Of a stretch of DNA of 6,451 nucleotides, positions 4,659-6,451 are shown one piece after another (within the stretch, counting starts at the first letter, position 1; each line of letters starts with the position of its first letter). The stretch spans positions 1-6,451 of the forward strand of contig CACXEB010000416.1 of the NCBI GenBank assembly GCA_902766515.1. Reading direction: 5' to 3'. The stretch is from an uncultured Eubacteriales bacterium. Its GTDB lineage: Bacteria > Bacillota_A > Clostridia > Christensenellales > Aristaeellaceae. The notes under the pieces were generated by a model. It was given only the letters and a program-made list of their open reading frames with translations, did not search any database and was not told where the DNA came from. The position numbers and the translations under genes were made by a program.

Positions 4659-6451
4659 GACTTTTTTGTTTGGATAGATGCAGGTAGACCTCCGCGTTCT
4701 CGGAGAACGATTGTACACGCAGGCCGCCGATCTCTAAGATCTTTGCCACCTGCCCCGGTGTCAGCTGCATGATCTCATTGCGGTATTCCGTCCGCGGCTG
4801 CACCACCTTGGGGTTATTGCTTCCCGTCTTTGCCATCGCTGCGCGATACGCCTCATAGGCTTCCGGATGCTCTACCCGCAGCGCTTCCAGCCCGTCAGTC
4901 GTCGTCAGGTCGTCCATGGTCGGCTTGTAGCCGGTGGAGTCCCCTTCGTAATTCTTCAGGAATCTGTCTGTGAATACACCCAGGTTCCGCCGGCGCGATT
5001 CCACATAGCAGATGCCGCACGGCGTTTCATAGTTGCGCTCCGCCATCATGTTGCGCAGCTGGATGAGCATATCGGACGTGATCACCGTATTTGGCAGCGC
5101 GTGCTGGATCGCATCAAAGGTCCCCTGGTACAGCCGCCGCTTGGCGCACAGCGTGGAGCTGTCCAGCGTCTTCACATATTCGGCGTTATCCTTCAGGAAT
5201 GTCTGCACTTCCGATGCCTTATAGTCCAGCCTGCCCCTGTCCGCCGCGATGATGGCCGCGATGCCGTTGACGTCGTCGATCCACTTGTCCACGTCTTTGC
5301 CGCTGAAGCCGGCGCTGATCAGCTTATTGCGGATCTTTTCCCTGTCGCTCTGTTCCCAGCTGGAAAGGCTGTACTTGACGACGGATCCTCCCTCCAGCGC
5401 CTGTGTCAGCTGCTCGCCGTCAGAATTGGTGATGCCCAGATCATCCGCTTCCTTCATCTGGGCCTGATTGTTTTTCTTGACATCCTCCTCCAAGTCTGTT
5501 AGACTATATTTGACAGGAGATGTGTCAACAGCCTGAGTACCGTTAACGGGGCTCCGCTGTTGGGGTACCGCTCCTGTTATATTTATGCCTATTGTTACCT
5601 CGTTTCCGTCTGGCATCAGTACCCTATGAGCCTTATATCTATTATCTCCCTGCGTTTTTTGCACAGTAACGCCCATGTATACTTTTGTTTTCGTACCATC
5701 TGCATGCATGAATTCTATTGGCGCTGCAAACGTCCTTGATTCTACAACTGTGGCCCTTCCTTTATGCTCCGTGTGATAATCCACTTCAATACCTTTTGCC
5801 AAAACATCTGGTACAGCAGCAAGAGCAACAGCTTCCTGCTGTGTTTTTATATATGATATTCCTTTGCTCCATGCTTTTTCTGTTAATAGTATGTCGCCAA
5901 TGTCATCCCTGTGGACCTTGCCTCCCCAAATTGTAGTAAAATCGCTTGCCCATAGTTTCAGCGCTGCCATAAGCGACCTCGCGCCTTGATCATAATACTT
6001 TTGAAGGTCAAGATTCGTCGATAATTCTTTAATCGGTGACAATACTTTCAGCCTGCCTTCGGCGCGCTCAATATATCCCTTTATGCTATCTCTATCGTGT
6101 ATCGCAAACTTAACCTTGTCCATCCCCTCCCCGTACTGGATCTGCCGGTTCCATTCGTCGTCGCCGCGCGTGAAGAGCTCGCCCTGCAGTCCGCCCAGCA
6201 TCCGCAGCGCATCGTTAACAGCCGGGTTATTCTTCCCCGGCGTCATACCGACAGCCGCAATCGCCTGGTTCGGCTGCATTCCGCTGTTGACCAGCGCCGC
6301 CGCATCCATGACCTTGCTGACGTTCTCGTCGGTGACCTCGTTCCCCGTCGCCTCCAGCACATCCCGCGCCAGGTCGCGCGCCGCCTCGGTGATCTCCCGC
6401 TTGCTGCCCGCCTCGCGGACGCGCTCCGCGTAGCGCTTCGTCATGTCATGC
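4648..6451 (-). CDS. Mobile-element polyvalent/MuF-associated type protein, mosaic, 5' end outside window, C-terminus apparently damaged
   Basis: Large protein of the type carried by phages and conjugative elements of Clostridia. The frame is open to the right edge, so the ATG at 6444 (598 residues to the stop) is probably internal. Numbering from that Met: 1-105 is a helical, GC-rich region. Residues about 160-290 (DDIGDILLTEKAWSKGISYI, then DYHTEHKGR, AAPIEF and YKAHRVLMPDG) resemble the BECR-type nuclease-like or LPD modules at the ends of MuF-like and polyvalent proteins. Residues 311-315 and 356-360 are repeated VKYSL linker motifs. Residues 360-580 form a conserved domain of unknown function with TLCAKRRLYQ (Cys433), PCGICYVESRR (Cys476, Cys479) and GGLRVQSFS. 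From memory of such proteins the sequence normally continues well past QSFS; here it ends 17 residues later (ENAEVYLHLSKQKSLDN), suggesting truncation or internal deletion. Whether it is functional is doubtful; 'mobile-element origin' is much firmer than any domain name. Confidence 0.65.
   Translation of the reverse strand, partial: HDMTKRYAERVREAGSKREITEAARDLARDVLEATGNEVTDENVSKVMDAAALVNSGMQPNQAIAAVGMTPGKNNPAVNDALRMLGGLQGELFTRGDDEWNRQIQYGEGMDKVKFAIHDRDSIKGYIERAEGRLKVLSPIKELSTNLDLQKYYDQGARSLMAALKLWASDFTTIWGGKVHRDDIGDILLTEKAWSKGISYIKTQQEAVALAAVPDVLAKGIEVDYHTEHKGRATVVESRTFAAPIEFMHADGTKTKVYMGVTVQKTQGDNRYKAHRVLMPDGNEVTIGINITGAVPQQRSPVNGTQAVDTSPVKYSLTDLEEDVKKNNQAQMKEADDLGITNSDGEQLTQALEGGSVVKYSLSSWEQSDREKIRNKLISAGFSGKDVDKWIDDVNGIAAIIAADRGRLDYKASEVQTFLKDNAEYVKTLDSSTLCAKRRLYQGTFDAIQHALPNTVITSDMLIQLRNMMAERNYETPCGICYVESRRRNLGVFTDRFLKNYEGDSTGYKPTMDDLTTTDGLEALRVEHPEAYEAYRAAMAKTGSNNPKVVQPRTEYRNEIMQLTPGQVAKILEIGGLRVQSFSENAEVYLHLSKQKSLDN
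5500..6118. other. Low-GC module inside the mobile-element gene
   Basis: Sample 60-base lines in this stretch are about 38-43% GC, whereas lines on either side within the same gene are about 55-67%. The module encodes residues about 109-315, which includes the nuclease-like domain and ends at the first KYSL linker. The shift happens inside one uninterrupted reading frame, as expected from exchange of a domain-coding cassette between mobile elements. Confidence 0.65.
5526..5562. repeat. Nested inverted repeat at the module boundary
   Basis: CAACAGC (5526-5532) pairs with GCTGTTG (5556-5562), GAG (5535-5537) pairs with CTC (5552-5554), and the centre is the palindrome CCGTTAACGG (5540-5549), with small internal loops. 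It lies in the linker-coding part between the nuclease-like domain and KYSL. No T-run follows on either strand, so it is not a terminator. Confidence 0.4.

Noticed and set aside
4660..4730. Phage attachment site at the end of the mobile-element gene
   Set aside because: No tRNA gene, no integrase and no direct-repeat partner is visible in the window, so an attachment site cannot be supported.
4867..5502. Plus-strand open frame within the mobile-element gene
   Set aside because: No promoter or ribosome binding site and no domain; the minus-strand frame is longer and contains conserved motifs.
5500..5530. Possible internal promoter on the minus strand (TTGACA then TATAGT)
   Set aside because: The spacing is only 14 bp and no well-placed start codon follows; it lies in AT-rich coding sequence where such matches are common.

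Overview
The window looks like chromosome of a Bacillota/Clostridia-type bacterium, probably a gut or rumen lineage of fairly high GC. This is inferred from Gram-positive style ribosome binding sites (AAGGAGG, GGGGAGG), consensus sigma-A promoters, a bacterial leuS, an M32 carboxypeptidase, and a mobile-element protein of a style common in clostridial phages and conjugative elements. No species can be named from the sequence alone.

Layout. (1) 1-1536, minus strand: the first 512 codons of leuS, running off the left edge. (2) 1537-1689: a compact divergent control region with two clear back-to-back promoters, TTTACA-N17-TATACT for leuS and TTGAAA-N17-TATACT for the rightward gene. (3) 1690-3195, plus strand: an M32 (Taq-type) metallocarboxypeptidase, apparently a single-gene transcript. 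(4) 3196-3279: two consecutive hairpins; the second is an A/T-flanked bidirectional terminator shared by the convergent genes. (5) 4254-3280, minus strand: a six-transmembrane voltage-gated-type potassium channel with TVGYGD filter and a C-terminal RCK_C/TrkA_C-like domain. (6) 4513-4301, minus strand: a 70-residue protein of unknown function with an excellent ribosome binding site, 46 bp upstream of the channel and probably co-transcribed with it. (7) 4514-4660: a full-consensus promoter (TTGACA-N18-TATAAT) with a 13-bp perfect palindrome in its spacer and a larger inverted repeat around its core. (8) 4648-6451, minus strand: a long mobile-element protein of the polyvalent/MuF-associated type, open at the right edge, mosaic in base composition and apparently truncated or internally deleted near its C-terminus.

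The left two thirds is ordinary housekeeping DNA (tRNA charging, peptide turnover, ion conductance). The right third is a prophage or integrative-element remnant whose broken 3' end abuts, and slightly overlaps, the promoter driving the small-protein/channel pair. The best second-look items are the mosaic mobile protein with its low-GC central module, the structured promoter embedded at its 3' end, the small protein paired with the channel, and a 21-nt leader sequence (20/21 identical) shared by the 5' regions of the peptidase and the channel, which are otherwise unrelated genes on opposite strands. No RNA gene, CRISPR array, insertion sequence or recognisable attachment site was seen.
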